From SMWD01 sp964629475 (GTDB taxonomy: Bacteria > Pseudomonadota > Gammaproteobacteria > Steroidobacterales > GCA-2729495): 64,000 nt of DNA. Every line of letters starts with the position of its first letter. The first letter of the stretch is position 1. Shown here piece by piece: positions 44,642 through 53,156 of the stretch. The notes below the pieces were generated by a model. It was not told where the DNA came from and made no database searches. It saw nothing but the letters and a program-made list of their open reading frames with translations. The DNA is taken from assembly GCA_964629475.1 (NCBI GenBank), contig CAZVQW010000009.1, forward strand, positions 48,730-112,729, read 5' to 3'. Both the position numbers and the translations under genes were made by a program.

Positions 44642-45934
44642 ATGAAAGTCCTGGTGATCGGTGGCGGTGGACGCGAACACGCGCTGGCCTGGAAAATTGC
44701 ACAATCACCACGCATCGACGAAGTCATCGTCGCGCCGGGCAATGCCGGCACGGCCCGCGAGCCCGGTATTCGCAACATCGCCATAGCGGCCGAAGATATC
44801 GACGCATTACTGAACCTTGCCACTCGGGAAGGCATCGACCTGACGGTTGTCGGCCCCGAAGCACCGCTCGTTGACGGAATTGTCGACCGCTTTACAACCG
44901 CCGGTTTGCGTTGTTTCGGACCGGCACAGAAGGCGGCGCGCCTCGAAGGTTCAAAGACATTCTCGAAGGAATTCATGGCGCGTCACAATATTCCGACGGC
45001 CGCTTATGCCACATTTACAGAAATCGAACCCGCCCTCGCCTACATAGCCGAACAAGGTGCGCCGATCGTCGTCAAGGCCGATGGGCTGGCCGCGGGCAAG
45101 GGCGTCATCGTTGCACAGACCGAAGCCGAAGCTGCAGCGGCCGTACGTGACATGCTGCAGGCAAACACCTTCGGCGCAGCCGGTAACCGCGTCGTTATCG
45201 AGGAATGCCTGGTCGGCGAAGAAGCCAGTTTTATCGCAATTGTCGACGGCCAATCAATCCTGCCGCTTGCGACATCCCAGGATCACAAGGCGCGGGATAA
45301 CGGCGATACCGGCCCGAACACCGGCGGCATGGGCGCCTATTCACCGGCTCCGGTCATGACACCCGAAATTACCGAGCGCGCGATCATCGAAGTCATGCGC
45401 CCGACCGTCGACGGCATGACGAAAGACGGCTCACCGTATGTCGGCTTTCTGTACGCGGGCCTGATGATCGCGGCCGACGGATCGGCGAAGGTCCTCGAAT
45501 TCAACTGTCGCTTCGGCGATCCGGAAACCCAGCCCGTACTGTTTCGCCTGCAATCCGACCTCGTCGACCTGATCGAAGCGGCGCTCGACGGCACACTCGA
45601 TGAGCAAACGACCGACTGGGATTCACGCATTTCCCTGGGCGTCGTCATGGCGGCCGGCGGTTACCCGACAACCTATCGCAAGGGCGATCGCATCGATGGC
45701 CTGCCGACCGAGGTATCCACTGCATCGAAAGTTTTCCATGCCGGTACAACTGATCAAAACGGAGATGTCGTGACCAACGGCGGCCGCGTTCTGTGCGTTG
45801 TGGCACTCGGGGACACGACGGCTGAAGCGCAACAGGCCGCCTATGATCTCGTCCGGCAAATTGACTGGCCCGATGCTTACTACCGCACCGATATCGGGTA
45901 CCGGGCGGTCGCACGGGAACGCGCCGGCAAATAA
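44642..45934 (+). CDS. purD: Phosphoribosylamine-glycine ligase
   Basis: ATP-grasp enzyme of purine synthesis (430 aa). Start MKVLVIGGGGREHALAWKIA, VVGPEAPLVDGIVD, ATP-grasp VVKADGLAAGKGVIVAQT, TGGMGAYSPAPV and FNCRFGDPETQP. Last gene of the aroQ-to-purD block, whose order equals that in Pseudomonas. Confidence 0.98.
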   Translation: MKVLVIGGGGREHALAWKIAQSPRIDEVIVAPGNAGTAREPGIRNIAIAAEDIDALLNLATREGIDLTVVGPEAPLVDGIVDRFTTAGLRCFGPAQKAARLEGSKTFSKEFMARHNIPTAAYATFTEIEPALAYIAEQGAPIVVKADGLAAGKGVIVAQTEAEAAAAVRDMLQANTFGAAGNRVVIEECLVGEEASFIAIVDGQSILPLATSQDHKARDNGDTGPNTGGMGAYSPAPVMTPEITERAIIEVMRPTVDGMTKDGSPYVGFLYAGLMIAADGSAKVLEFNCRFGDPETQPVLFRLQSDLVDLIEAALDGTLDEQTTDWDSRISLGVVMAAGGYPTTYRKGDRIDGLPTEVSTASKVFHAGTTDQNGDVVTNGGRVLCVVALGDTTAEAQQAAYDLVRQIDWPDAYYRTDIGYRAVARERAGK

Positions 45935-45969
45935 CGCCAGGATCTGATCAGCATCACTGTAAAGTTTGC

Positions 45970-46377
45970 TTAGACCCGTCCGGCGTTCTTGAAATACTCG
46001 ATTCCCGAATACAAGAGCGCGGCACCGATGGCGAAGTAGAGACTTACGATATATATCGAGTGCGGATAGAAAGTGCGTAATGTAATTCCGGCGCCCATCA
46101 TGATGGCAATCAGAAGATAGGACATCGGCGGCTGGAAAGCGAAGAGGCAGATTTTGTCCTTGCCTGGGGACATGGCTTTGACGCGGTCAATATTTCTGCG
46201 GGCAACCTTTGACAGGACGAAATGGCTTTTGAGCGCTCCGATTGCCAACCCGAGGAGGATGATCGCCATACCGATCGGTGTCCAGGCGTCCATCATCTGT
46301 ATTGCGCGGATAAAAAGTATTATTCCGGCCAGCAACCAGACCATGCCTGAAAGCACAATCAGAGCTTTACGGCTCAT
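45970..46377 (-). CDS. Multi-helix membrane protein, unrecognised
   Basis: 135 residues from ATG 46377. Two hydrophobic helices near the start (LIVLSGMVWLLAGIILFIRA; WTPIGMAIILLGLAIGALK), a basic loop with KVARRNIDRVKAMSPGKDKI, and two near the end (YLLIAIMMGAGITLRTF; YIVSLYFAIGAALLYSGIEY), giving four segments. The loop-helix order FAFQPPMSY suggests a conserved family that I do not name. The frame is open to 46422; the later ATG gives a cleaner start. Probably follows rho on the same strand. Confidence 0.7.
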   Translation of the reverse strand: MSRKALIVLSGMVWLLAGIILFIRAIQMMDAWTPIGMAIILLGLAIGALKSHFVLSKVARRNIDRVKAMSPGKDKICLFAFQPPMSYLLIAIMMGAGITLRTFYPHSIYIVSLYFAIGAALLYSGIEYFKNAGRV

Positions 46378-46422
46378 GGCGGGTTCTAATGTACGAGCAT
46401 TCACTATGCCGCTCCCCGCCAC

Positions 46423-47862
46423 CTAGCGCTTCATTGCATCGAAGAACTTCGCATTCGTCTTCGTATCCTGCATCTTGCCGAGCAGGAACTCGATGGCCGC
46501 GAGCTCGTCCATCGGATGCAGGACCTTACGCAGAATCCACATCTTCTTCAGTTCGTCTTCAGCCGTAACGAGTTCTTCGCGTCGCGTGCCGGACCGATTA
46601 ATGTTGATGGCCGGGAAGACGCGCTTCTCCGAGATGCGGCGATCGAGGTGCATCTCCATGTTGCCGGTACCCTTGAACTCCTCGTAGATGACATCATCCA
46701 TCTTCGAGCCGGTATCGATCAGGGCCGTCGCCAGGATTGTCAGGCTGCCGCCTTCCTCAATATTGCGTGCCGCACCGAAGAAACGTTTCGGCCGGTGCAA
46801 CGCATTCGCGTCGACGCCGCCGGTAAGAACCTTGCCCGATGACGGCACGACCGTGTTGTAAGCTCGTGCCAGGCGTGTGATTGAATCGAGCAGGATCACG
46901 ACATCAAGCTTATGCTCGGCGAGACGCTTGGCCTTCTCGATCACCATCTCCGCCACCTGGACATGCCGGCTGGCCGGCTCATCGAAAGTACTCGCGACGA
47001 CTTCGCCGCGCACGGTGCGCTGCATTTCGGTAACTTCTTCCGGCCGCTCATCGATGAGCAGGACCATCAGGTAGCACTCCGGATGATTGGCCGCGATCGA
47101 CATTGCAATGTTCTGCAACACCATCGTCTTACCGGCCTTTGGCGGCGACACGATCAGGCCGCGCTGACCCTTGCCGATCGGCGCTACGAGGTCGATGATC
47201 CGGGCGGTCAGGTCCTCGGTACTACCGTTGCCCTGTTCCAGCTGCATGCGCTCATTAGGGAACAGCGGCGTCAGGTTCTCGAACAGGACCTTGCCACGCG
47301 CATTCTCGGGCGCATCGAGATTGATCTCGGCGACCTTGAGCAATGCGAAATATCGTTCGCTCTCCTTTGGCGGGCGAATCAGTCCCGATACCGTATCACC
47401 GGTACGCAGGTTGAAACGCCTGATCTGGCTCGGTGACACATAGATGTCATCCGGCCCCGCGAGGTATGAACCATCCGCCGAACGCAGGAACCCGAAGCCG
47501 TCCTGCAGAATCTCGAGCACACCTTCGCCGGAGATACTCCCGCCGGACTTCCCGTGCTCCTTCAGGACGGCAAAGATAATGTCCTGCTTGCGTGACCGGC
47601 TCATGTTCTCGATTTCCATGGACTCTGCCAGGCTAACGAGATCGGCTACCGGTTTATTTTTGAGTTCGGTGAGACTCAGCAGATTCTCGACTTTCCCGAG
47701 TTCCTCCTTGGAGATCACCTCATTCTCGGTAAACGCAGAATGATCTTCCTGCTGCGGTCTGTGCTGATATGGGCGCTTCTTTTTATGCTGCTGCCCGCCT
47801 CCCTTGCCGCGTCCCGATTTATTGGTGCGACTTCGTGCTGAATTACCCAAGTATCCCCTCAC
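46423..47862 (-). CDS. rho: Transcription termination factor Rho with basic N-terminal extension
   Basis: RNA-dependent hexameric helicase that ends transcription (479 aa). The region from LTELKNKPVADL on matches E. coli Rho: FGFLRSADGSYLAGPDDIYV, Walker A PPKAGKTMVLQ, LIDERPEEVTEM, GGVDANALHRPKRFFGAAR. About 62 residues are added in front (basic and Gln-rich, GRGKGGGQQHKKKRPYQH, then acidic). The GTG start overlaps the trxA stop by four bases (GTGA), which supports the long form. Rho extensions are common in other phyla but not in enteric Rho. Confidence 0.97.
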   Translation of the reverse strand: MRGYLGNSARSRTNKSGRGKGGGQQHKKKRPYQHRPQQEDHSAFTENEVISKEELGKVENLLSLTELKNKPVADLVSLAESMEIENMSRSRKQDIIFAVLKEHGKSGGSISGEGVLEILQDGFGFLRSADGSYLAGPDDIYVSPSQIRRFNLRTGDTVSGLIRPPKESERYFALLKVAEINLDAPENARGKVLFENLTPLFPNERMQLEQGNGSTEDLTARIIDLVAPIGKGQRGLIVSPPKAGKTMVLQNIAMSIAANHPECYLMVLLIDERPEEVTEMQRTVRGEVVASTFDEPASRHVQVAEMVIEKAKRLAEHKLDVVILLDSITRLARAYNTVVPSSGKVLTGGVDANALHRPKRFFGAARNIEEGGSLTILATALIDTGSKMDDVIYEEFKGTGNMEMHLDRRISEKRVFPAININRSGTRREELVTAEDELKKMWILRKVLHPMDELAAIEFLLGKMQDTKTNAKFFDAMKR

Positions 47863-48179
47863 AATTTCTCGTCCAGCAGCTTGGTAAGCTGCTCTTTTGA
47901 TAACATACCGACGTGCTGCGCCTCGACAACCCCACCCTTGAATAAAATCAGGGTTGGGATGCTTCGAACGCCAAACTGCATCGCGATACTCTGATTTTCC
48001 TCGACATCGAGTTTCGCAATTTGCACGCGGCCCTTATACTCATCGGCGATTTGGTCCAGAATAGGTGCCAGCATTTTGCAAGGCCCGCACCATTCCGCCC
48101 AGAAGTCCATCAATACAGGTTCTTCGGACTTCAGGACATCCGATTCAAAGTTTTCGTTTGTAATGTGCTTTATGCTCAT
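47859..48179 (-). CDS. trxA: Thioredoxin
   Basis: General cytoplasmic dithiol reductant (106 aa) with the WCGPCK active site (Cys31, Cys34) in MDFWAEWCGPCKMLAP, and the cis-Pro region FGVRSIPTLILFKGG. Translationally coupled to rho by a GTGA overlap; also the electron source for DsbD. Confidence 0.98.
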   Translation of the reverse strand: MSIKHITNENFESDVLKSEEPVLMDFWAEWCGPCKMLAPILDQIADEYKGRVQIAKLDVEENQSIAMQFGVRSIPTLILFKGGVVEAQHVGMLSKEQLTKLLDEKL

Positions 48180-48484
48180 TCTTCAATTTTGCGTAGTAGT
48201 TAATGAAAGATAATATTCAGGGGTTTATAACGACACACCGCAAACGCGGGTTATCGGAATGGCGCCTGTTCAACGACCGGCAGGCGACTGAGCAATGCTT
48301 AATACAGAAGGGCCTTTGAAGCTTCCTTCGTCTAAATAAATATGCAGAGATCTGATAATGATTATGGCGGGAATGACTTGTCCCGCGCCGGTTTCATCCA
48401 ATTTGACCCTGTCAGGCAGCATTTTGCAAGTATCTGACCTACCTTTTTTCGTTACTATCGCGCCTTGAAAGAACCCAAAACACC
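48180..48484. other. Divergent intergenic region trxA/rhlB
   Basis: 305 bases that must hold promoters for trxA-rho leftward and rhlB rightward. A possible -10 TACTAT (48453-48458) lies about 25 bases before rhlB, without a good -35. A small hairpin GCGGGA...TCCCGC is at 48367-48386. No convincing gene is seen. Confidence 0.5.
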
Positions 48485-49756
48485 ATGACTGAAGAAAAAA
48501 AGATTCCATTCACCGACCTCAACTTGCCCGAGGCACTCGCCGAAGGCGTGCGCGCGGCCGGTTTTGAGTATTGCACCCCGATCCAGGCTAAAACATTGCC
48601 CCAGGCCCTGCAAGGCCGTGACATTGCGGGTCAGGCCCAGACCGGTACGGGTAAGACTGCGGCATTCCTGCTGGCGACGATGAATGCGTTGATAACAAAA
48701 CCGGTGCAAACCGATCCGAAGGTTTCGAGCCCACGGGCCTTGCTGATTGCACCAACCCGCGAACTGGCGATTCAGATACATGCGGACGCACTGGTGCTCG
48801 GCAAGGGTACGGACTTCAGAATGCAGGTCGTATTCGGTGGTGCTGATTATGACAAGCAGCGCAATGCGCTCGAATCGGGTGTCGACATCCTGATCGGCAC
48901 ACCCGGCCGCCTGATCGACTACTACAAGCAGGGAATATTCACGCTCAACCACATCCAGGTCATCGTGCTCGATGAGGCGGACCGGATGTTCGACCTCGGC
49001 TTCATCAAGGACATACGCTACGTACTGCGTCGTCTGCCACCACCGGACCAGCGCCTGAATCTGATGTTTTCGGCAACCCTGAATCAACGCGTCCTCGAAC
49101 TCGCCTACGAGCACATGAACGAACCGGAAGCCGTCCGCATCGAGCCGGACAAGCTGACCGCAGACAAAGTCACGCAGATCGTTTATTTCCCCAGCAACGA
49201 CGAGAAAGCCCCGCTACTGATCAGCCTGCTGCAAAAAATGGATGCCACCCGAACGATGGTATTCGTTAACACGAAACGCCAGGCTGAATACCTGGAACGG
49301 TTGATGCAACACAATGGCTACAAGGCTCGAGCCATTTCCGGCGACGTACCGCAGAATAAACGCATTCGTATGCTGGGTGAGTTTCAGTCCGGAGAACTGC
49401 CGGTATTGATCGCCACGGACGTCGCCTCACGCGGACTGCACGTGCCGAACGTCAGCCATGTCATCAATTATGACCTGCCGCAGGATCAGGAAGACTATGT
49501 CCACCGGATCGGACGCACCGCGCGGGCGGGTGCATCCGGCGACGCAATCAGCTTTGCCTGCGAGACATTTGCCTTTACTTTGCCGGACATCGAAAAATAT
49601 ATAGGTCACCGTATTCCGACCGGTTCATACGCCGCCGCCGAGCTACCGAAAATCAAGCAACCTCCTTATGTCCCGAGACGCAGGCCCGGCGGCCGACACG
49701 GAAAACCACCGGGCAAGTCCCGTGCAGGCAAGCAAGGCAAATCCCGACGCCGCTAA
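48485..49756 (+). CDS. rhlB: ATP-dependent RNA helicase RhlB
   Basis: DEAD-box helicase that unwinds RNA for the degradosome in E. coli (423 aa). Motifs: Q motif YCTPIQAKTLP, Walker A AQTGTGKTAAF, PTRELAIQI, DEAD in VIVLDEADRMFD, SAT, and HRIGRTARAG. A basic tail (RRRPGGRHGKPPGKSRAGKQ) would bind RNA. Its place opposite trxA-rho is the enteric arrangement. Confidence 0.94.
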   Translation: MTEEKKIPFTDLNLPEALAEGVRAAGFEYCTPIQAKTLPQALQGRDIAGQAQTGTGKTAAFLLATMNALITKPVQTDPKVSSPRALLIAPTRELAIQIHADALVLGKGTDFRMQVVFGGADYDKQRNALESGVDILIGTPGRLIDYYKQGIFTLNHIQVIVLDEADRMFDLGFIKDIRYVLRRLPPPDQRLNLMFSATLNQRVLELAYEHMNEPEAVRIEPDKLTADKVTQIVYFPSNDEKAPLLISLLQKMDATRTMVFVNTKRQAEYLERLMQHNGYKARAISGDVPQNKRIRMLGEFQSGELPVLIATDVASRGLHVPNVSHVINYDLPQDQEDYVHRIGRTARAGASGDAISFACETFAFTLPDIEKYIGHRIPTGSYAAAELPKIKQPPYVPRRRPGGRHGKPPGKSRAGKQGKSRRR

Positions 49757-50400
49757 AGCAAACTGATGACGCGCCGCACGCTTGGGTGACTGCCGGCCTC
49801 ATTGTCGGGCAGCTGCGTATCCGGACGGGTCACGGCCACAATGCCACGCAGACCGAATGAAGCCGCGGCATCTAGCACCGGCACACTGTCATCGACAAAC
49901 AACGTAGAGCCCGGATCGAAACCCAACCGCTCGTGCAGCAACGGCCAGAACTCCGGATGTTCTTTGGCAAAGCCCAGTTCATGCGATGACACAAATTCAG
50001 TGACATACCTGCCGAGACCGGCGACTCCTTTCTTGACGTCCAGTGTGTCGCCGTGTGCATTCGTCACGAGGACCGTCCGCTTGCGCCACCCCGACAATGT
50101 GTGAAGAAATTCCCGCGCACCGGGCAAAAACCTGATCCGGTGACTGCTCGCCGATTTCAATGCCCGTAGATCCAGATCGAGTTCAGCGGACCAGAAATCG
50201 AGACAATACCAATCCAGACTCCCTCTAACGTCAGCATATCGCTCGAACAGGTCGGCACGCATCTGCTCGTGATCGACTTTACGTGTCCGCGCCAGGCAAC
50301 GTGGCACAAGTTCCAGCCAGAAATAATTATCGAAGGCGAGATCCAGCAACGTACCGTCCATATCGAGCAGGATCGTTTCGAATTGTCGCCAGTCAATCAT
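49753..50400 (-). CDS. yrfG: HAD-superfamily nucleotidase, YrfG-like
   Basis: HAD-type phosphatase (215 aa) similar to E. coli YrfG, a GMP/IMP nucleotidase. Motif I LLDMDGTLLDLAFDNYFW, motif II VLVTNAHGDTLD, motif III lysine in FAKEHPEFW, motif IV LFVDDSVPVLDAA. It converges with rhlB with a four-base stop overlap and is divergent from cysQ. Confidence 0.88.
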   Translation of the reverse strand: MIDWRQFETILLDMDGTLLDLAFDNYFWLELVPRCLARTRKVDHEQMRADLFERYADVRGSLDWYCLDFWSAELDLDLRALKSASSHRIRFLPGAREFLHTLSGWRKRTVLVTNAHGDTLDVKKGVAGLGRYVTEFVSSHELGFAKEHPEFWPLLHERLGFDPGSTLFVDDSVPVLDAAASFGLRGIVAVTRPDTQLPDNEAGSHPSVRRVISLL

Positions 50401-50501
50401 TGCTTCCCGTCACTCGAGTTCATTCAGGATCGCGATGTAGCGTATACTGCGCCGTGTCCCGAATTTCACATTCCCTGTACATCACAACCAACACCACTTG
50501 C

Positions 50502-51311
50502 ATGAAACCTGAATTATCCCAGTTGATCGGACCGGTCGTCGACATCGCCCGCCAGGCCGGTGCCAAAATCCTGAAAATCTACGAGACGGATTTCGATATC
50601 GAAACCAAATCCGATGATTCGCCGCTGACCGCGGCCGATCAGGCATCCCATAACCACATCGTCGCTGCGCTGACGAAGCTGACACCCGATATCCCGGTCT
50701 GGTCCGAAGAATCTGCCGCGATTGATTTCGCAGAACGATCCGGCTGGCCGCAATTCTGGCTCGTCGATCCGCTCGACGGCACGAAAGAATTCATCAAGCG
50801 CAATGGCGAGTTTACCGTCAATATCGCGTTGATACGCGGCAATGAACCCGTCCTTGGTGTTGTTCATGTTCCCGTTTCACAACGCGATTACCTTGGTTAC
50901 GAAGGCGGTGGCGCATTCATTATCGATGCCGGCGGCCAGCCCGAACCGATCGCCGTGAGTCGTACCGCAGAATCTCCCCTCCGGGTTGTCGGCAGCAGAT
51001 CGCACCTGGGCAATTCACTCGAAGCCTACCTGGAGTGGGTTGGTGAGCACGTCATGGTGCCGATGGGCAGCTCACTTAAGTTGTGCCTCGTTGCAGCAGG
51101 CGATGCGGATATTTATCCGCGGCTCGGTCTGACCTCGGAATGGGATACCGCCGCGGCACAAGCCGTCGTCGAGGCAGCCGGCGGCCAGGTCGTTGACTTG
51201 TCCGGCCGGCGGCTCCTGTATAACACCAAGGCCGAGGTTCTGAATCCATTCTTTATCGTATTCGGCGACCCATCAAGAGACTGGACTGACGGCACCAAAA
51301 ACATGTCTTAA
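50502..51311 (+). CDS. cysQ: 3'(2'),5'-bisphosphate nucleotidase CysQ
   Basis: Hydrolyses PAP formed in sulfate assimilation (269 aa). Inositol-monophosphatase fold: SDDSPLTAADQASHN, WSEES, metal-binding DPLDGTKEFIKRNGEFTVNI, and the C-terminal SEWDTAAAQAVVEAAGG. ATG 50502 opens the domain; upstream frame extension is not used. Confidence 0.96.
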   Translation: MKPELSQLIGPVVDIARQAGAKILKIYETDFDIETKSDDSPLTAADQASHNHIVAALTKLTPDIPVWSEESAAIDFAERSGWPQFWLVDPLDGTKEFIKRNGEFTVNIALIRGNEPVLGVVHVPVSQRDYLGYEGGGAFIIDAGGQPEPIAVSRTAESPLRVVGSRSHLGNSLEAYLEWVGEHVMVPMGSSLKLCLVAAGDADIYPRLGLTSEWDTAAAQAVVEAAGGQVVDLSGRRLLYNTKAEVLNPFFIVFGDPSRDWTDGTKNMS

Positions 51312-51352
51312 CCCGCCCATTCGCCAGGACCCTGCCCACCGCAAGCCGATTT

Positions 51353-51361
51353 TGCTACAAT
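51353..51361 (+). promoter_or_regulatory. Candidate extended -10 promoter before ydcH
   Basis: TGCTACAAT at 51353-51361 is a TGn extended -10 with TACAAT as -10. No clear -35 stands 17 bases earlier, as allowed for extended -10 promoters. It would start a leader of about 140 bases before the YdcH-family gene. Confidence 0.35.
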
Positions 51362-51509
51362 AGCCCGGTCCACAACCAGCAGGGTCGGGACAAGCGATGA
51401 GGCATCGGCAATGTCGAACAAGCCTCACTTGCTCGGATAACAAATCATTAAACCGGGTACCGTCTGAACTGACCGCCAGTGCAACCAACAGGATCTTAAC
51501 GCGAGGCTA

Positions 51510-51722
51510 ATGGACAATATAGTTACCGACGCATTTGGCAACCGTACTCAGCTCAAAGAGCTGCGCGTGGCACATCGGGATCTCGATATCGCCATCACCG
51601 AGCTTGCGGATATTCCTCATGTCGATCAACTACGGGTACGGCGTCTGAAAAAACAGAAGCTGCGCCTCAAAGACATGATCATCAAACTCGAAAGCGAACT
51701 CATACCGGATATGAATGCCTAG
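51510..51722 (+). CDS. YdcH family (DUF465) protein
   Basis: Small coiled-coil protein (70 aa) of the DUF465 family. The pattern LKELRVAHRDLDIAITELAD ... RVRRLKKQKLRLKDMIIKLE is typical: two helices, the second Lys/Arg/Leu-rich. Role unknown in all organisms. Single gene, followed by the long gap with a CRP-type site. Confidence 0.88.
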   Translation: MDNIVTDAFGNRTQLKELRVAHRDLDIAITELADIPHVDQLRVRRLKKQKLRLKDMIIKLESELIPDMNA

Positions 51723-51800
51723 CCGCCCCCGCTTGATAGCCCCGGGTTATATAAGTACCGGCACGACCACGAAGTTACCGGACTGAGTATGGAACCGCGA

Positions 51801-51897
51801 AAGAGCCAGGCTCCTGGCATGGCTCTTCCGTCAATCAGAAACACGCATTGATCGTGGGCGTGGCGTATGTGCTAAATCACCGACAGGGATGTCGGTG
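51801..51897 (+). terminator. Pair of hairpins, possible ydcH terminator region
   Basis: Two perfect stems: AAGAGCCA/TGGCTCTT at 51801-51827 and CACCGACA/TGTCGGTG (loop GGGA) at 51878-51897. The second is followed only by TTTCTTAC, so it is a weak intrinsic terminator at best. The loop GGGA includes a GGA motif like those bound by CsrA/RsmA. Confidence 0.4.
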
Positions 51898-51956
51898 TTT
51901 CTTACAATCTTTCGCCGACGGCAACCAATTGTTCTATATAGCAATTATCTCAATCC

Positions 51957-51972
51957 TGTGACACGTATCACA
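51957..51972. promoter_or_regulatory. Perfect CRP/Vfr-type binding site
   Basis: TGTGA-CACGTA-TCACA, exact to the CRP consensus TGTGA-N6-TCACA, and extended by CC...GG to a 7-base arm. It lies 408 bases before otsB. A -10-like TACAAA at 52004-52009 is the nearest downstream candidate. Target and sign of regulation are not decided by the sequence. Confidence 0.7.
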
Positions 51973-52104
51973 GGATGGATCAGGACCGGCCGTCGGGACT
52001 TCTTACAAACGGTCAGATCGATCCGATCTTCCGGTCGACATCAATCTGCAGCCGCTAACTCAATCACCAGATTTATTGCGAACTACGTCACAGAATTTTC
52101 CGGG

Positions 52105-52338
52105 TTACGGACATTCTGTAAAAAAGAACGCTATATCGGTCCGCGCCGGCACGGTAACTGCAATATTTATCACTGCAACATAGCCATATGTAGTAACACC
52201 CAAAGCAACAACACAACCCGACGCCTGAAAAACAACAATAAACAGGCATATAAAAATAATAAATAATACCCAGTACCCCACGTCCTTCCAGAGCCGCCCA
52301 CCCAGGCGGCTTTTTTTTGCTTTCCGTCGCGACGGCAT
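52105..52338 (-). CDS. Candidate small membrane protein, 77 aa
   Basis: Open frame on the strand opposite otsB. It starts with a basic run (MPSRRKAKKSRLGGRLWK), then two hydrophobic stretches (VGYWVLFIIFICLFIVVF and VVALGVTTYGYVAVINIAV). A GGTGGA sits about five bases before the ATG. Against it: hydrophobic codons come easily from the AT-rich stretch, and the frame runs through the + strand terminator hairpin. No family recognised; could be spurious. Confidence 0.25.
   Translation of the reverse strand: MPSRRKAKKSRLGGRLWKDVGYWVLFIIFICLFIVVFQASGCVVALGVTTYGYVAVINIAVTVPARTDIAFFFTECP
52293..52318 (+). terminator. Strong intrinsic terminator upstream of otsB
   Basis: Stem GCCGCC (52293-52298) / GGCGGC (52305-52310), six-base loop, then eight T (52311-52318). 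It points in the + direction and ends something transcribed from the preceding gap rather than any listed + strand gene close by. otsB begins 53 bases later. Confidence 0.85.
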
Positions 52339-52371
52339 TGCAATCCACCGCGCAGCGGTTATCGTCTCGCC

Positions 52372-53115
52372 ATGCGCACTAAACTACCCGGCATAACCGC
52401 CGACGATTCGCCTGCCCTGTTTCTTGACTTCGACGGAACCCTGGTCGATATCGTTGCGCGCCCGGATCTGACCCGGACATCTCCCCATCTGATCGAGATG
52501 CTCGACAAGACCCACGCGCGCCTGAATGGCGCGCTGGCCATAGTATCCGGTCGCCCGCTGCGCGATATCGACCGGCTGCTGGCCCCCCTGACACTGCCGG
52601 CAGCCGGCGGCCATGGCATCGAACATCGTGATGGTACGGGGTGCGTAGAGTCGCGATGCCAAGCGGCCATACCCGACGTTGCCCGCAGGCAGTTTGCGGC
52701 ACTGGTTGCCAGCGATTCCAGATTAATCCTCGAAGACAAGGGGTATAGCCTCGGGTTGCATTATCGACAGGCGCCGGAGCTCGAATCGATGGTCCGTGCT
52801 GCACTTAACGATATAACCGCGACACTGGGCCCGAAATTTTCGCTTCAGGATGGCAAAATGGTGCTGGAACTGCGACCAATGGGTATCGACAAGGGATCCG
52901 CAATCGAGAAATTTATGACAGAAGCACCTTTTTCAGGCCGCCACGCAATTTTTATCGGTGATGATGTTACCGATGAAGATGCATTTGTGGTCGTCAACCG
53001 AATGCACGGCACATCGGCCAAAGTCGGCAAACCCGATACCGATTCCGCGGCACAATTCGGACTGAACGATATCGCGGCCGTCCATATCTGGCTGGAACAA
53101 CTGATCCGACACTGA
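52372..53115 (+). CDS. otsB: Trehalose-6-phosphate phosphatase
   Basis: Removes the phosphate from trehalose 6-phosphate (247 aa, HAD fold). Nucleophile motif LFLDFDGTLVDIVARPD, LAIVSGRPL, GGHGIEHRDG, and the metal motif IGDDVTDEDAFV. First gene of a four-gene operon; GH15 starts 42 bases later. otsB ahead of a glycosidase and otsA is not the E. coli otsBA order. Confidence 0.95.
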   Translation: MRTKLPGITADDSPALFLDFDGTLVDIVARPDLTRTSPHLIEMLDKTHARLNGALAIVSGRPLRDIDRLLAPLTLPAAGGHGIEHRDGTGCVESRCQAAIPDVARRQFAALVASDSRLILEDKGYSLGLHYRQAPELESMVRAALNDITATLGPKFSLQDGKMVLELRPMGIDKGSAIEKFMTEAPFSGRHAIFIGDDVTDEDAFVVVNRMHGTSAKVGKPDTDSAAQFGLNDIAAVHIWLEQLIRH

Positions 53116-53156
53116 CCTGATCAGGCGAACTACATAAGCAAGAAGGAACTCCATTC

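Larger units (their letters stand above)
51723..52371. other. 650-base gap between ydcH and otsB
   Basis: Contains, in order, an 8-base-stem hairpin AAGAGCCA/TGGCTCTT (51801-51827), a perfect hairpin CACCGACA-GGGA-TGTCGGTG (51878-51897), a perfect CRP-type palindrome (51957-51972), an AT-rich stretch (52130-52270), and a strong + strand terminator (52293-52318). No clear + strand protein. The arrangement would fit a small RNA gene between the CRP site and terminator; a - strand small ORF is an alternative. Confidence 0.6.

Noticed and set aside
51889..52266. 125-codon + strand frame in the ydcH-otsB gap
   Set aside because: Ends in low-complexity Asn/Lys codons from AT-rich DNA, crosses the CRP palindrome, and shows no domain or ribosome site.
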